From NCBI RefSeq assembly GCF_004803405.1, contig NZ_SSXI01000145.1, positions 1 through 40,385 of the forward strand: 40,385 bases of DNA. The letters run 5' to 3'. The position numbers and the translations under genes are program-made. Within the stretch, counting starts at the first letter, position 1. Each line of letters opens with the position of its first letter. A model generated the notes under the pieces. The model did not search any database. It was not told where the DNA came from and worked only from the letters and a program-made list of their open reading frames with translations. Positions 15,768-23,772 of this stretch are shown piece after piece. Origin of the DNA: Nocardioides sp. (GTDB lineage Bacteria; Actinomycetota; Actinomycetes; Propionibacteriales; Nocardioidaceae).

Positions 15768-15797
15768 TTGGCCGCGCGGAGGCAGGATCGCTAGAGT
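15768..15797 (+). promoter_or_regulatory. Possible promoter of tRNA-Glu
   Basis: TTGGCC (15768-15773), an 18-bp spacer, then TAGAGT (15792-15797), 39 bp before the tRNA. Same spacing as the possible tRNA-Gln promoter. Confidence 0.4.
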
Positions 15798-15836
15798 TCC
15801 GCAGGTTGTTGAGCGCCACACGGCGCGAGGCGACAT

Positions 15837-15909
15837 GCCCCCGTTGTGTAGCGGCCTAGCACGCCGCCCTCTCAAGGCGGTAGCGCCGGTTCGAATCCGG
15901 TCGGGGGTA
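15837..15909 (+). tRNA. tRNA-Glu (anticodon CUC)
   Basis: 73-nt cloverleaf. The acceptor GCCCCCG pairs with CGGGGGT (one G-U), the anticodon stem CCGCC/GGCGG encloses loop CTCTCAA with anticodon CTC, the T-arm is GCCGG-TTCGAAT-CCGGT (G-T closing pair), and the discriminator is A. CCA is not encoded. Confidence 0.95.
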
Positions 15910-15920
15910 CAGAGTGCGAG

Positions 15921-15960
15921 AAGGGGTCCTTGTCCAGCGAAAGCTGGACAAGGACCCCTT
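15921..15960 (+). terminator. Strong intrinsic terminator after tRNA-Glu
   Basis: Perfect 18-bp stem with a GAAA tetraloop (arms 15921-15938 and 15943-15960), ending in TTT, 11 bases after the tRNA. It also faces the 3' end of the minus-strand XRE-cupin gene and may serve both directions. Confidence 0.9.
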
Positions 15961-16003
15961 TCGTCATTCCCGGAGCTGCTGGCCGGGAGAGGTCGTGGCC
16001 CGG

Positions 16004-16645
16004 CTAGACCGTCGAGTCGGGAAAGGCGATGACGGAGAGGAACCGGATCGGTGTCTCGACCAGGTCGGTCGGCCCATGCGCACCCTCTCCGTCCAGCTGG
16101 AGGGAGTCGCCCGGAGTGAGCCGGTAGACCGAGCGGCTGTGGCTGTAGTCCATGACTCCCTCGAGCATGTAGATGAACTCGGTGCCGGGATGCTGGAAGA
16201 GGGGATAGGTCTCGCTCTTCTCGCTGAGTGTGACGTGCAGGCACTCCAGCCGCTTGTGCTCGCCGCGCAGCCCGCCGAGCAGCTGGTACTCATGGCCCAC
16301 CTGGGTGCCGTTGCGCACGATCGGGGTGCCGCGGCCGGCCTGCACGAAGGCGGCGGGCCGCTCGGCCTCGGCGCCGCGGAGGAGGGATGTGACCGGCACG
16401 TCGAGGCCCTGGGCCAGCCTGGCCAGAGTGCCCAGCGAGCAGGAGGTCTGGGCGTTCTCGATCTTGGACAGCATCGCCTTGGAGATCCCGACCCGGGCGG
16501 CCATCTCGGCCACCGACACCCCGGTCTGCAGGCGCAGCTCGCGCACGTTGCGGGCGATCGCCTCCTCCAGGGCGTAGGCCTCGGCGGGCTCCTCGGGGTC
16601 GCGGTTCCGGGCGAAGCCCTTGTTGCGGAGCAGCTCGTCAGCCAT
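16004..16645 (-). CDS. XRE-family regulator with cupin domain, candidate regulator of the amine island
   Basis: 213-residue protein with an N-terminal XRE helix-turn-helix (about residues 33-88: RELRLQTGVSVAEMAARVG, ISKAMLSKIENAQ) and a C-terminal cupin barrel (about 130-205: LFQHPGTEFIYMLEGVMDY, YRLTPGDSLQLDGEGAH). This is the layout of PuuR-like small-molecule sensors of amines and amino acids. The ATG at 16645 is six bases after TACGGT, suggesting a leaderless transcript; an upstream ATG at 16735 would read through the promoter. A GGAAACAATGTCC site abuts that -10 box, and a near-identical site fronts the demethylase operon at 33 kb. It lies next to the amidohydrolase end of the island. 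Confidence 0.88.
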   Translation of the reverse strand: MADELLRNKGFARNRDPEEPAEAYALEEAIARNVRELRLQTGVSVAEMAARVGISKAMLSKIENAQTSCSLGTLARLAQGLDVPVTSLLRGAEAERPAAFVQAGRGTPIVRNGTQVGHEYQLLGGLRGEHKRLECLHVTLSEKSETYPLFQHPGTEFIYMLEGVMDYSHSRSVYRLTPGDSLQLDGEGAHGPTDLVETPIRFLSVIAFPDSTV

Positions 16646-16651
16646 GAGCCA

Positions 16652-16672
16652 ACCGTAGCGGACATTGTTTCC
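16652..16672 (-). promoter_or_regulatory. Promoter and putative autoregulatory site of the XRE-cupin gene
   Basis: Minus-strand GGAAACAATGTCC (16672-16660), then two bases, then the -10 box TACGGT (16657-16652), then the ATG at 16645. The 13-mer differs by one base from GGAAACATTGTCC at 33361-33373. A protein bound here would block the -35/-10 spacer. Confidence 0.6.
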
Positions 16673-16766
16673 TCCCAGTGGCCGCGAGCGGGGTGCCAGG
16701 GCGCCTGGTCGCGCGGCGACCGTCCGAGCAGGCATGCGTAACCACCTGGTCTGGTCGGACCGATGC

Positions 16767-18017
16767 TCACGCGCGAAGCAGCAGCTCCAGGCTGTCGGCC
16801 AGGGCTGCGGCGCCGGCCTCGGCGTCGCCGTCCTCGACCGCCTCCTCCGGTGAGTGCGACACGCCGGTGGGGTTGCGCACGAAGAGCATTCCGGTCCGCA
16901 CCTGGCTCCCGAGCACTCCGGCGTCGTGCCCTGCCCCCGTGCCCAGGACCGGGGCGTTCGGAAGGACCGAGAGCAGCTCGTCGCGCAGCCCGGCGTCGAA
17001 GTCGACGGTGGAGCTCAAGGACTCCTCCGTCATCGTGGCCGCACAGCCCTCCTCTGCGGCCAGCAGACCGGCTGCCTCGCGGACCTCCCGCACCAGGCCC
17101 GCCGTCACGCCGTCGTCCGGGTGCCGGACGTCGACCCATAGGTCGACGTGCGAGGCGATGACGTTGGTACCGCCGGGTACCGGGATGAGCCGACCCACCG
17201 TGGCGCGCGCGTCGGGGACGGCGCGAGCCAGGTCGCGCAGTCGCACCACCAGCCGGGCGGCCGCCACCATGGGGTCGCGCCGGTCGCCCATGAGCGTGGT
17301 GCCGGCGTGATTGCCCTCGCCGGTCAGCGACACCCGCCACCGGCCGTGGCCGAGGATCGAGGAGGCGACGGCGACCGGTTGGCCGAGGTCGACCAGTCCC
17401 CGGCCCTGCTCGACGTGCAGCTCGAGGAAGGTGTCCAACGAGCCGAGCAGATCCGGATCGGGCCCGAACCCCTCGGGTGCCAGCCCTGCGTCTCGGGCCA
17501 CCTCGGCGAAGGTCAGGCCGTCGGCGTCCTTCAGTGCGAGTGCCCGGTCGGGCGCGATGGCGCCGGTGAGCAGTCGGGAGCCCAGGCAGGCCACCCCGAA
17601 GCGAGAGCCCTCCTCCTCGGGGAAGACCGCGATGGCCCGAGCCCGGTTCGCGCCCACGCCACGCGCGGCCAGCTGGTCGAAGGCGACCAGTGCGGAGGCG
17701 ACGCCCAGGGGGCCGTCGTAGGCGCCGCCACCGGGCACGGAGTCGAGGTGGCTGCCGGTGACGACTGCTCGATCGCGGGAGCCGTCGTGAGCGGGCGCCC
17801 ACGCCCAGACGATCCCGTTGCGGTCGGTGTGCACCTCGAGCCGGCGCCGCTCGGCGTGGGAGACGAACCACTCCCGCAGCTCGGTCTCGGCAGGACCGTG
17901 CACCGGCCGGGAGTAGCCACCCCGCACCGGGTCGCGCCCGAGGTCTGCGATCTCGGCCAGCAGCCCCGCGACGGTGTCACCGGCGGTCTCTAGGGACGGG
18001 GTCACGGCGGAGGTCAT
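16767..18017 (-). CDS. M20-family amidohydrolase (N-carbamoyl-L-amino acid hydrolase / allantoate amidohydrolase type)
   Basis: 416-residue metal-dependent amidase of the hydantoinase/carbamoylase group. Metal-site motifs are GSHLDSVPGGGAYDGPLG (His and Asp, about residues 83-100), FPEEEGSRFG (Glu-Glu pair) and a C-terminal SHSPEEAV. GTGAGHDAGV is a family substrate-site motif. The ATG at 18017 overlaps the oxidoreductase stop (ATGA). It is last in the operon with the FAD oxidoreductase and the glutamate-synthase-like genes, so its substrate is probably an amide or ureido product of that route, for example a gamma-glutamyl amide or an N-carbamoyl amino acid. The exact substrate is not deducible. 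Confidence 0.88.
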   Translation of the reverse strand: MTSAVTPSLETAGDTVAGLLAEIADLGRDPVRGGYSRPVHGPAETELREWFVSHAERRRLEVHTDRNGIVWAWAPAHDGSRDRAVVTGSHLDSVPGGGAYDGPLGVASALVAFDQLAARGVGANRARAIAVFPEEEGSRFGVACLGSRLLTGAIAPDRALALKDADGLTFAEVARDAGLAPEGFGPDPDLLGSLDTFLELHVEQGRGLVDLGQPVAVASSILGHGRWRVSLTGEGNHAGTTLMGDRRDPMVAAARLVVRLRDLARAVPDARATVGRLIPVPGGTNVIASHVDLWVDVRHPDDGVTAGLVREVREAAGLLAAEEGCAATMTEESLSSTVDFDAGLRDELLSVLPNAPVLGTGAGHDAGVLGSQVRTGMLFVRNPTGVSHSPEEAVEDGDAEAGAAALADSLELLLRA

Positions 18018-19195
18018 CGCATCTCTCCGGCGCCCAGGTAGGGATGCGGGCTGCTGAGCAGGTCGTCCTCGGCGAACCGCTCGAGACGGAAGTCGCGGGC
18101 CGGCACGTGCGGGTCGGCGCTGTCGCCCTCGAGGACCAGGTCGGCCACCATGTCGCCGACAGCCGGGCTGATCTTGAACCCGTGGCCGGCGAAGCCCGCC
18201 GCGAGGACCAGCCCGTCGATGCCGCCGACCGGCGCGATGACCGGGTTCCAGTCCGGCGGCACGTCGTAGACGCCGGCATAGGTGTGGGTGACGGACGGGT
18301 TCGGGAAGCCGGGGAAGCGGTGCATCACCTTCGCGGCGTACGACTCGATGGCATCCTCGACGGCGATGTTCGAGTAGGCGTCGGGGTCGACCAGCTTGCG
18401 GCGGAAGTCGGTGTGGTCGCTGTTGCCGACGAGGAACTGCCCCGCTCCCTCGACCCGGCAGTACTGCAGGCTGACCAGGTCGGAGATCACCGGCAGGTCC
18501 GGAAGCGGGTGGCCCGCGTCGACGATCAGGATCTCCGAGCGGTAGGCCTCGACGGGGAAGTCGACTCCGAGCTCGGACAGCAGCGTCGCCGACCACCACC
18601 CGGCCGCGACGATGACCAGGTCGGCGTCGAGGACGTCACCGTTCTCGACGACCACGCCGGTCACCGCCGACCCTGTGGTGCAGAGCCGAGTGACGGGCGT
18701 GTGCTGGGAGATCCGGGCTCCGCTCTCGCGGGCCTGTTGGCCGAAGTAGAGCGCCAGCTGGGTGGCGTCGGCGAAGCCGCCGCGCGGCTCGAACGAGGCC
18801 GCCGCCACGTCGTCGATCTCGAGCCCGGGCCACAGGCCGGCGAGCTGCTCGGGATCGATGAGATCGACCTCGATACCGAGCTCCTGGTGCATCCTGGTGT
18901 TGGCCGTCAGCGGTGCGACGTCGTCCTCGCCCACGATCACGCTGTAGCCCACCTGGCGGAACCCCACGTCGGAGCCGAGCTTCTCGAACAGGGGCAGGCT
19001 GCGCCAGGCCATCGCGGCGATCGAGGGGACGCCGTAATGGGCGCGCACGATGCCGCTGGACTTGCCGGTGCCGCCGCTGGCCAGGCTGTGCCTCTCGAGG
19101 ACGAGGACGTCGCTGACGCCGCGCTCGGCCAGGGCGCGGGCGATCGAGAGGCCGATCAGCCCGCCGCCGACGACGATGACCCGGTTGCCTGACAT
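18014..19195 (-). CDS. FAD-dependent oxidoreductase, DAO family (sarcosine oxidase / N-methyl amino acid dehydrogenase-like)
   Basis: 393-residue flavoprotein. The N-terminal dinucleotide fold is VIVVGGGLIGLSIARALAERG-like (GxGxxG at about 10-15), and the C-terminal DAO signature is GLVLAAGFAGHGFKISPAVG (about 340-360). It resembles single-subunit sarcosine, glycine or dimethylglycine oxidases and the beta subunit of heterotetrameric sarcosine oxidase. It is encoded 52 bp after an N-methylglutamate synthase-like gene. Because no mgdABCD-type N-methylglutamate dehydrogenase is present in the window, this enzyme is the best local candidate to oxidise the N-alkyl-glutamate back to glutamate plus aldehyde. 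That role is inference from position. Confidence 0.88.
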   Translation of the reverse strand: MSGNRVIVVGGGLIGLSIARALAERGVSDVLVLERHSLASGGTGKSSGIVRAHYGVPSIAAMAWRSLPLFEKLGSDVGFRQVGYSVIVGEDDVAPLTANTRMHQELGIEVDLIDPEQLAGLWPGLEIDDVAAASFEPRGGFADATQLALYFGQQARESGARISQHTPVTRLCTTGSAVTGVVVENGDVLDADLVIVAAGWWSATLLSELGVDFPVEAYRSEILIVDAGHPLPDLPVISDLVSLQYCRVEGAGQFLVGNSDHTDFRRKLVDPDAYSNIAVEDAIESYAAKVMHRFPGFPNPSVTHTYAGVYDVPPDWNPVIAPVGGIDGLVLAAGFAGHGFKISPAVGDMVADLVLEGDSADPHVPARDFRLERFAEDDLLSSPHPYLGAGEMR

Positions 19196-19247
19196 GACGT
19201 GGTGCTCCTTGCTGTGAGAAGGACGGTCCGCCGCGGGTCCACCGCGA

Positions 19248-20570
19248 TCAGAGGCCGCTTTGACCGGGAACCCACGACGTGCCCGCCAGCGGGACGCGGG
19301 CCATCGCCGCGGCCTCGATCGAGACGCCGACCAGGTCCTCCGGCTCGAGGTGCTGGAGGTGGGCCTTGCCGCAGGCGCGGGCGATGGTCTGGGCCTCCAT
19401 GGTCATCACGCGGATGAAGTTGGCGAGCCGGCGACCACCCTCGACGGGGTCGAGGCGGGCCGCGAGATCGGGGTCCTGGGTGGTGATGCCGGCCGGGTCC
19501 TTGCCGTCCTGGAAGTCGTCGTAGAAGCCGGCCGCGGAGCCGAGCCTCTCGTACTCCGCGGCGTAGCGCGGATCGTTGTCGCCGAGTGCGATGAGCGCGG
19601 CCGAACCGATCGCGACCGCGTCGGCACCGAGTGCCATCGCCTTCGCGACGTCGGCGCCGTTGCGGATGCCACCGGAGACGATGAGCTGCACCTTGCGGTG
19701 CAGGCCGAGTTCCTGCAATGCCTGCACCGCCTGCGGGATGGCTGCCAGGGTCGGGATGCCGACATGCTCGATGAAGACGTCCTGCGTCGCCGCGGTACCG
19801 CCCTGCATGCCGTCGACGACCACCACGTCGGCGCCGGCGTGGCAGGCCAGCTTCACGTCGTAGTAGGTCCGGGTGGCGCCCACCTTCACGTAGACCGGCT
19901 TCTCCCAGTCCGTGATCTCGCGGAGCTCGCCGATCTTGATGGCGAGGTCGTCGGGACCGGTCCAGTCGGGGTGGCGCGAGGCCGAGCGCTGGTCGATGCC
20001 CTGCGGGAGGGTGCGCATGCCGGCGACCCGCTCGGAGATCTTCTGGCCGAGCAGCATGCCACCACCGCCGGGCTTGGCGCCCTGGCCGAGCACCACCTCG
20101 ATCGCGTCGGCCTTGCGAAGATCGTCGGGGTTCATGCCGTAGCGCGAGGGCAGGTACTGGTACACGAGGTGCTTGGACTGGCCCCGCTCCTCGGCGGTCA
20201 TGCCGCCGTCTCCGGTCGTGGTCGACGTACCGACCTCGGACGCACCGCGACCGAGTGCCTCCTTGGCGCGCCCGCTGAGCGCGCCGAACGACATGCCCGC
20301 CACCGTCACCGGGGTGGCCAGGTGGAGCGGGAACTTCGCGTACCGGGTCCCGAGCAGCACGTCGGTGTCGCATCGCTCGCGGTAGCCCTCGAGCGGGTAG
20401 CGCGACATCGACGCACCGAGGAACAGCAGGTCGTCGAAGTGCGGAAGGGAGCGCTTGGCACCTCCGCCCCGGATGTCATAGATGCCGGTCTCCGCGGCGT
20501 TCCGGATCGCTGCGATCGTCGCGCGGTCGAAGGTGGCCGACTCCCGCAGGCCCCAGTTGCTCGTAGTCAT
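19248..20570 (-). CDS. FMN-binding glutamate synthase-like protein (MgsC / GlxD type)
   Basis: 440-residue protein matching the FMN-binding synthase domain of glutamate synthase in stand-alone form. It has PVTVAGMSFGALSGRAKEAL (about 88-107), TTTGDGGMT, GAKPGGGGMLLG, VVVDGMQGGTAATQ and SGGIRNGADVAKAMALGADAV, the FMN barrel motifs. Together with the two upstream genes (GXGXG domain and GATase) it forms the set that in methylotrophs is N-methylglutamate synthase MgsABC, converting a gamma-glutamyl-alkylamide or alkylamine plus glutamate to N-alkylglutamate. The same set is called GlxBCD in rhizobia. The ATG at 20570 follows AGGAG by six bases. Confidence 0.88.
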   Translation of the reverse strand: MTTSNWGLRESATFDRATIAAIRNAAETGIYDIRGGGAKRSLPHFDDLLFLGASMSRYPLEGYRERCDTDVLLGTRYAKFPLHLATPVTVAGMSFGALSGRAKEALGRGASEVGTSTTTGDGGMTAEERGQSKHLVYQYLPSRYGMNPDDLRKADAIEVVLGQGAKPGGGGMLLGQKISERVAGMRTLPQGIDQRSASRHPDWTGPDDLAIKIGELREITDWEKPVYVKVGATRTYYDVKLACHAGADVVVVDGMQGGTAATQDVFIEHVGIPTLAAIPQAVQALQELGLHRKVQLIVSGGIRNGADVAKAMALGADAVAIGSAALIALGDNDPRYAAEYERLGSAAGFYDDFQDGKDPAGITTQDPDLAARLDPVEGGRRLANFIRVMTMEAQTIARACGKAHLQHLEPEDLVGVSIEAAAMARVPLAGTSWVPGQSGL

Positions 20571-20583
20571 GTGTGGCTCCTGC

Positions 20584-21267
20584 TCAGTACGTGTTCGTCG
20601 CGGCGAAGTGGTAGAGCTTCCGGGCGGACCCGTACCGCGTGTACGACGCCGGATCGTCGTGCACATGGCCGGCGGCCTTGAGCAGGCCGGCCAGCTCCTC
20701 GAGGTGCTCGGGGCGCATCTCCTTGGCGACGCAGTCGGCGCCGAGCGACCTCACCGTGCCCCGGACGTAGATCCGGGTCTCGTAGATCGAGTCCCCGAGC
20801 CCGTCGCCGGCGTCGCCACGGACGACGAGCCGGCCCGCCTGGGCCATGAAGGCGCTGCTGTGGCCGACGCTGCCGCCCACGACGATGTCCGCGCCCTTCA
20901 TCGAGATGCCGCACCGGGCCGCGGCGTCGCCGTCGATGACGAGGAGACCGCCGTGGGCGGTGGCTCCTGCGGCCTGTGAGGCGTTCCCCTTGACCACCAC
21001 GGTGCCGCTCATCATGTTCTCGGCCACGCCGGTCCCGGCGTTGCCCTCGATGACGATCTCGGCCTGCTGGCTCATCCCGGCGGCGTAGTAGCCCACGTGG
21101 CCGGCGATGGTGATCTTCACCGGGGCGTTCACCCCGACGGCCACGCTGTGCGCGCCGAGGGGATGCTCGATGCGGACCTCCCCTTCGAGGTCCGGGGCGT
21201 GCAGGGCCTGGTTGACCGCGCGGAGAGGGGTCGTGGCCAGGTCGTAGGTCGTGACATGGGGGCTCAC
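20584..21267 (-). CDS. Glutamate synthase GXGXG-domain protein (MgsB / GlxC type)
   Basis: 227-residue protein made almost wholly of the right-handed beta-helix (GXGXG, gltB3) domain of glutamate synthase. Rung-like repeats are IAGHVGYYAAGMSQQ, IEGNAGTGVAENMMSG, VKGNASQAAGATAHG, IDGDAAARCGISMKG, VGGSVGHSSAFMAQAG and VRGDAGDGLGDS. The GTG at 21267 overlaps the stop of the GATase gene (GTGA). In the family this domain is structural and couples the amidotransferase and synthase sites. The C-terminal tail after about residue 165 (PEHLEELAGLLKAAGH) is typical of the MgsB/GlxC subunits. Confidence 0.88.
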   Translation of the reverse strand: MSPHVTTYDLATTPLRAVNQALHAPDLEGEVRIEHPLGAHSVAVGVNAPVKITIAGHVGYYAAGMSQQAEIVIEGNAGTGVAENMMSGTVVVKGNASQAAGATAHGGLLVIDGDAAARCGISMKGADIVVGGSVGHSSAFMAQAGRLVVRGDAGDGLGDSIYETRIYVRGTVRSLGADCVAKEMRPEHLEELAGLLKAAGHVHDDPASYTRYGSARKLYHFAATNTY

Positions 21268-22175
21268 GCGGAGACCTCCGCACGGGTCCAGTGGTAGATG
21301 ACCTCGGGCTCGGGCTCCCAGATCCGGGCGGCCTCGATGCCGGGCAGGTGGGCCAGGGCACGGAACTCCGACGCCATCGCGACCCAGTCGTCCGTCTCCG
21401 CGATCACCGCCGGCTTGCAGGCGATCGCGTCGCGGACCACCGCGAAGGAGTCGCGGTGAGAGACCAGCAGCGTGTAGAAGCCGTCGAAGGTGGTGCACAG
21501 CTCCTTGAGTGCGACGTCGACCTCCTTGCCGGCGGCCAGCTGGTGGGCCACGAACCGGGCCGCGACCTCGGTGTCGTTCTGGGAGTCGAACTCGACGCCG
21601 GCGGCGATCAGCTCCCGGCGGACCGTGGCGTGGTTGGAGAACGAGCCGTTGTGCACCAGGCACTGGTCCGGTCCCACGGCGTAGGGGTGCGCGCCGCCGG
21701 CCGTGACCGCGGACTCCGTCGCCATTCGGGTGTGCCCGACACCTTGCCATCCCTGTGCCCCGGCGAGGCCCCACGCCTCGGCGAGCGCAGTGGGTCTGCC
21801 GACGCCCTTGAGGACGGCGAGATCGGACCCGAAGCCGCCGACCAGTACCTTCGGGTAGGCCTTGCGGGCCGCGGCCAACAGCTCCTCGGAGTCGACGCCG
21901 GCGTTGACGAGGTACGTCGTGCCGCGCGCCTGGACGGACACGTCGACGCCCAGCTCGGCGGCAAGCGCTCGAGCGACCTCGTCGGTCGAGGCGCCGACCG
22001 CGATGAGGGAGATCGCCCCCCTGCCTGCCGGAGACCAGGTCGGGTCGCCGTAGACGGCGATGCCGGCGGAGTCCGCGCCGCGGTCCTCCATCTCGCACAG
22101 CATGCCGGCGAGCAGGGCACCGAGCCGCGGGTAGAGATCAGGTTTGCGCAGGTGCAACCCGACGATTCCGCACAT
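21264..22175 (-). CDS. Class II glutamine amidotransferase (MgsA / GlxB type)
   Basis: 303-residue N-terminal nucleophile amidotransferase. The start reads MCGIVGLH, giving catalytic Cys2 after Met removal. GHTRMATESAVT, HPYAVGPDQCLVHNGSFSNH and the Asp in DTEVAARF are the conserved glutaminase-site motifs (about 150-215). In the three-subunit complex it would release ammonia or an alkylamine from glutamine or a gamma-glutamyl-alkylamide for transfer by the FMN subunit. AAGGA lies eight bases before the ATG. It is second in the operon, 25 bp after the glutamine synthetase-like gene and translationally coupled to the GXGXG gene. Confidence 0.9.
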   Translation of the reverse strand: MCGIVGLHLRKPDLYPRLGALLAGMLCEMEDRGADSAGIAVYGDPTWSPAGRGAISLIAVGASTDEVARALAAELGVDVSVQARGTTYLVNAGVDSEELLAAARKAYPKVLVGGFGSDLAVLKGVGRPTALAEAWGLAGAQGWQGVGHTRMATESAVTAGGAHPYAVGPDQCLVHNGSFSNHATVRRELIAAGVEFDSQNDTEVAARFVAHQLAAGKEVDVALKELCTTFDGFYTLLVSHRDSFAVVRDAIACKPAVIAETDDWVAMASEFRALAHLPGIEAARIWEPEPEVIYHWTRAEVSA

Positions 22176-22200
22176 GGGAGGTCCTTTCCAGGGGTCGTGG

Positions 22201-23556
22201 TCAGAAGGCGGTGAGGTAGGTGTCGACCTCCCACGGCGTCACCGTGCTGTGCCAGGCGAAGAACTCGTCCCGCTTGAGCCCCGCGAAGTACGTCGAGACG
22301 CTCCCGGGAGCCACCGGCCCGTTCTCGGGCACGGCAGCGTCGAGGACGCCGGCCATCACCGGGTCGGCGTCGAGGAGATCGACCGCGTGCAGCAGGGTGC
22401 GGGGCAGGTCGGGTAGGTGGGAGGCCGTCGCGCCGACCGGACCCGGGTCCAGGCTTCGCTTGACACCGTCGAGCCCCGCGCCCAAAGCGCTCGCGATGGC
22501 CAGATAGGGGTTGGCCGAGCCGTCGCCTCCGCGCAGCTCGACCCGCTGGTCATCGGGCACCCGCACGTAGTGGGTCCGGTCGTTGCCCCCGTAGGTGGGC
22601 TTCCGCGGCGCCCAGGAGGCACCCGACGCGGTCGTGGTGGCGCCGGTGCGCTTGTAGGAGTTCACCGTCGGCGCAATGGTTGCCTGCAGCGCGCCGGCGT
22701 GCTCCAGCAGCCCGGCGACGAAGGAGTACGCCGTCGGCGAGAGACCCAGGCCGTGCGGGTCGTCGGCTCCCTCCGCGTCGTCACCCGGGAACACCGGGAC
22801 GCCGCCGCTGGTCAGCGAGAGGTGGAGGTGCAGGCCGCTGCCGGTCCGGTCGGAGAACGGCTTCGGCATGAACGTGCAGACCATCCCGCGATCGGCGGCC
22901 ATCATCGACAGCAGGTAGCGCAGAGTCACCACACGGTCGGCGGTGGTGAGGGCGTCGGCGTACGTGAAGTTCTGCTCGAACTGGCCGTTGCCGTCTTCGT
23001 GGTCGTTGGCGTAGTTGCCCCAGCCGAGCTGGTTGATCGCTGTCGAGACCCCGGCGAGGTGGTCGTACATCCGGGTGAGCCCTCGTACGTCGTAGCAGGG
23101 CTGGTCGGCGGTGTCCTCGGCGTCGGCCGTCACGAGGCTGCCGTCGGACCGCCGCTTGAGCAGGAAGTACTCGACCTCGGCGCCCACCCAGGGCTCGAAC
23201 CCCGCATCGGTGGTCTGCGCCAGGATTGCCTTGAGGATGTTGCGGGGCGCGAACGGCCACGGCCTGCCCTCGACGTGCGGGTCGCAGTGGACCAGCGCCA
23301 GCCCCTCCTTGATGAAGGGCACGGGCGTGAAGGAGGCCGGATCCGGAACAACCACCAGGTCGGGGTCCTTCGGCTCCTGGCCGATCGCCCCGACGGCGTA
23401 GCCGGCGAAGCCGACCCCGTCGGTCGCGAGCTCGTCGACGGCCTCGACCGGCACCAGCTTGGCGCAGGGCTTGCCGCGCAGGTCGACGAAGAGCGCGAGG
23501 ACGAACCTGGTGCCGTTGGCCTCGCAGAGCGTGGCCAGGTCGGGGGAATGCGGCAT
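22201..23556 (-). CDS. Type III glutamine synthetase-like ligase (gamma-glutamylmethylamide / gamma-glutamylethanolamide synthetase candidate)
   Basis: 451-residue GlnT/GlnA3-type ligase that would join glutamate and an amine using ATP. Conserved elements are VGAEVEYFLL (metal Glu), GNGQFEQNF, the ATP/metal segment GSGLHLHLSL, APTVNSYKR, and the Arg-containing RVELRGGDGSANPYLA. The regulatory tyrosine loop of GlnA1 is absent. GmaS of methylotrophs and the gamma-glutamylethanolamide synthetase of Streptomyces belong to related groups, and with mgsABC-like genes behind and eutBC in front, either methylamine or ethanolamine is plausible. It heads the six-gene minus-strand operon; the ATG follows CGGAGG. 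Two dyads lie just upstream. Confidence 0.88.
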   Translation of the reverse strand: MPHSPDLATLCEANGTRFVLALFVDLRGKPCAKLVPVEAVDELATDGVGFAGYAVGAIGQEPKDPDLVVVPDPASFTPVPFIKEGLALVHCDPHVEGRPWPFAPRNILKAILAQTTDAGFEPWVGAEVEYFLLKRRSDGSLVTADAEDTADQPCYDVRGLTRMYDHLAGVSTAINQLGWGNYANDHEDGNGQFEQNFTYADALTTADRVVTLRYLLSMMAADRGMVCTFMPKPFSDRTGSGLHLHLSLTSGGVPVFPGDDAEGADDPHGLGLSPTAYSFVAGLLEHAGALQATIAPTVNSYKRTGATTTASGASWAPRKPTYGGNDRTHYVRVPDDQRVELRGGDGSANPYLAIASALGAGLDGVKRSLDPGPVGATASHLPDLPRTLLHAVDLLDADPVMAGVLDAAVPENGPVAPGSVSTYFAGLKRDEFFAWHSTVTPWEVDTYLTAF

Positions 23557-23570
23557 GACGCCTCCGTGTG

Positions 23571-23632
23571 TTCACTGAAGTGAATCGTTGTCTACAGATA
23601 GTAGACCGGAGGTGCGTTTCGCCCGTGTTTCC
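23571..23632. promoter_or_regulatory. Regulatory cluster between the ligase gene and eutB
   Basis: Within the 216-bp divergent region are TTCACT-GA-AGTGAA (23571-23584, 14 bp before the ligase ATG), GTCTAC-AGATA-GTAGAC (23590-23606), and a TGTTTCC half-site (23626-23632) resembling half of the XRE-cupin-linked sites. The two dyads look like operators for one or more regulators outside the window. Confidence 0.5.
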
Positions 23633-23772
23633 GTCGCGTGAGGACTTCGTCTCCGCACGTCGCCCGGCCGGATCGTCCGGCCGGCATCGGGATGTAACAG
23701 TGCGGTGACCGCCGCGACGCACGCCTGCCCGACGCTACGACCAGGCCCGGAGAGGGCGGGGAAGGAGGAACG

